In this document: positions 47,793 to 48,419 of the stretch, piece by piece
How the letters are laid out: the number at the start of each line of letters is the position of its first letter
Numbering within the stretch: the stretch's first letter is position 1
NCBI GenBank assembly: GCA_031179905.1
Contig: JAPSHL010000002.1
Location: forward strand, 1-48,419
DNA: 48,419 bases
Direction: 5' to 3'
DNA from: Bacillus sp. (in: firmicutes)
GTDB lineage: Bacteria; Bacillota; Bacilli; Bacillales; Cytobacillaceae
Position numbers and translations under genes: made by a program
Notes under the pieces: model-generated
Seen by the model: the letters and a program-made list of their open reading frames with translations, nothing else
What the model was told of the DNA's origin: nothing
Databases searched by the model: none

Positions 47793-48419
47793 TTATGCAT
47801 CGCCCTTTAATTCTTTAATTCGAGCTTCGACTGTTGCTCTTTTTTGCAGATAATCCTGCTCTTTTGCTTTTTCTTCATTGATGACTTTTTCTGGTGCTTT
47901 ACTAACAAAGCCTTGATTGCTTAGTTTCTTCTGAACTCGTTCTACTTCCTTCGTCCATTTCTCAAGCTCTTTAGTAAGACGGGCAATTTCTTCTTCCATA
48001 TTGATGAGACCTTCAAGAGGAAGAATAATTTCCACACCTGTGATTACAGAAGTCATCGCCTTGTCAGGTATAGCAATATCTGATGCGATTTCCAACTCTT
48101 CTGGGTTACAGAAACGCTCAATATACGCTTTGTTTTCTTCCAATGTAGCTTTAATTCCATCATCCTGTGCTTTCAAAAGGATTTTGATTTTTTTGCTCAT
48201 TGGTGTATTTACTTCTGCGCGGCTGTTTCTTACAGAACGAATGATTTCCACAAGCAGCTTCATGTCATTAGCAGCTTTATTGTCAGTAAATGCAGGATTA
48301 ACTTCCGGCCATGCTGCAGTTGTAATAGACTCCCCTTCATGCGGAAGGTTCTGCCAAATTTCTTCTGTGATGAATGGCATGAATGGATGCAGCAATCTCA
48401 TTGTATTGTCTAACACGTA
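47793..48419 (-). CDS. valS: Valyl-tRNA synthetase, C-terminal part (cut by window edge)
   Basis: Class I synthetase charging tRNA-Val. The last 209 codons or so are present; the start and catalytic core lie beyond the right edge. Seen here are the end of the anticodon-binding domain ([35 protein letters not shown]) and the C-terminal coiled-coil arm ([20 protein letters not shown] ... [19 protein letters not shown]), which is specific to ValS. It is upstream of folC. Confidence 0.95.
   Translation of the reverse strand, partial: YVLDNTMRLLHPFMPFITEEIWQNLPHEGESITTAAWPEVNPAFTDNKAANDMKLLVEIIRSVRNSRAEVNTPMSKKIKILLKAQDDGIKATLEENKAYIERFCNPEELEIASDIAIPDKAMTSVITGVEIILPLEGLINMEEEIARLTKELEKWTKEVERVQKKLSNQGFVSKAPEKVINEEKAKEQDYLQKRATVEARIKELKGDA

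Overview
The window is a low-GC Firmicutes chromosome segment from an endospore-forming member of the Bacillaceae. The evidence is gene content and order. On the minus strand it runs valS, folC, comC, spoIIB, maf, radC, mreBCD, minCD, spoIVFAB, rplU-prp-rpmA, spo0B, obg, pheB, pheA, safA, bofC, ruvAB, queA, tgt, yajC, yrbG, comN, secDF, yrvD, recJ, apt, rel, dtd, yrzK, hisS. This is essentially the Bacillus subtilis hisS-to-valS order. Differences from B. subtilis as I remember it are an RNase E/G gene between spoIVFB and rplU, a membrane GAF-GGDEF diguanylate cyclase between folC and comC, nadR without adjacent nifS-nadBCA genes, no yrvC, and a degenerate NAD-epimerase-like gene plus a YhcN-type lipoprotein between bofC and safA. 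These suggest a Bacillus-related genus rather than B. subtilis itself; I cannot fix the species.

Layout. 1-1240: 5' end of hisS with a sigma-A promoter and T-box leader, and yrzK. 1436-2974: a plus-strand SH3b/amidase_3 cell-wall hydrolase. 3007-8801: dtd, rel, apt, recJ (stringent response, purine salvage, DNA repair). 8931-12175: yrvD, secDF, comN. 12379-15163: spoVB (+), yrbG (-), yrzE (+; no ordinary start codon). 15216-19474: yajC-tgt-queA-ruvB-ruvA (Sec accessory, queuosine, Holliday junction). 19691-25034: bofC, an epimerase-like gene, a sporulation lipoprotein, a CotS-like kinase fold and safA with a 90-bp tandem repeat array. 25329-29332: nadR (+), pheA, pheB, obg, spo0B. 29545-33852: rpmA-prp-rplU with an L21 leader, RNase E/G, spoIVFB-spoIVFA. 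34091-35675: three plus-strand genes (DedA, DUF1801, DUF3892). 35747-41371: minD-minC, mreD-mreC-mreB, radC, maf (cell shape and division). 41645-48419: spoIIB, a possible 54-codon ORF, comC, a vWA-domain pseudogene, the GGDEF protein, folC and the 3' end of valS.

Most of this is conserved housekeeping and sporulation DNA. Sporulation runs through it: Spo0B (phosphorelay), SpoIIB (engulfment), BofC and SpoIVFA/B (sigma-K checkpoint), SpoVB (cortex) and SafA (coat). I saw no phage, insertion sequence, CRISPR array, rRNA or tRNA. The least ordinary items are the yrzE start codon, the frameshifted secreted vWA protein next to comC, the unlisted 54-codon ORF, the epimerase lacking its catalytic tyrosine, the hisS T-box whose specifier and variable base do not obviously agree, and the large inverted repeats. 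Several starts are GTG or TTG and were placed by Shine-Dalgarno position. No homology search was run; family calls rest on recognised motifs, length and gene order.
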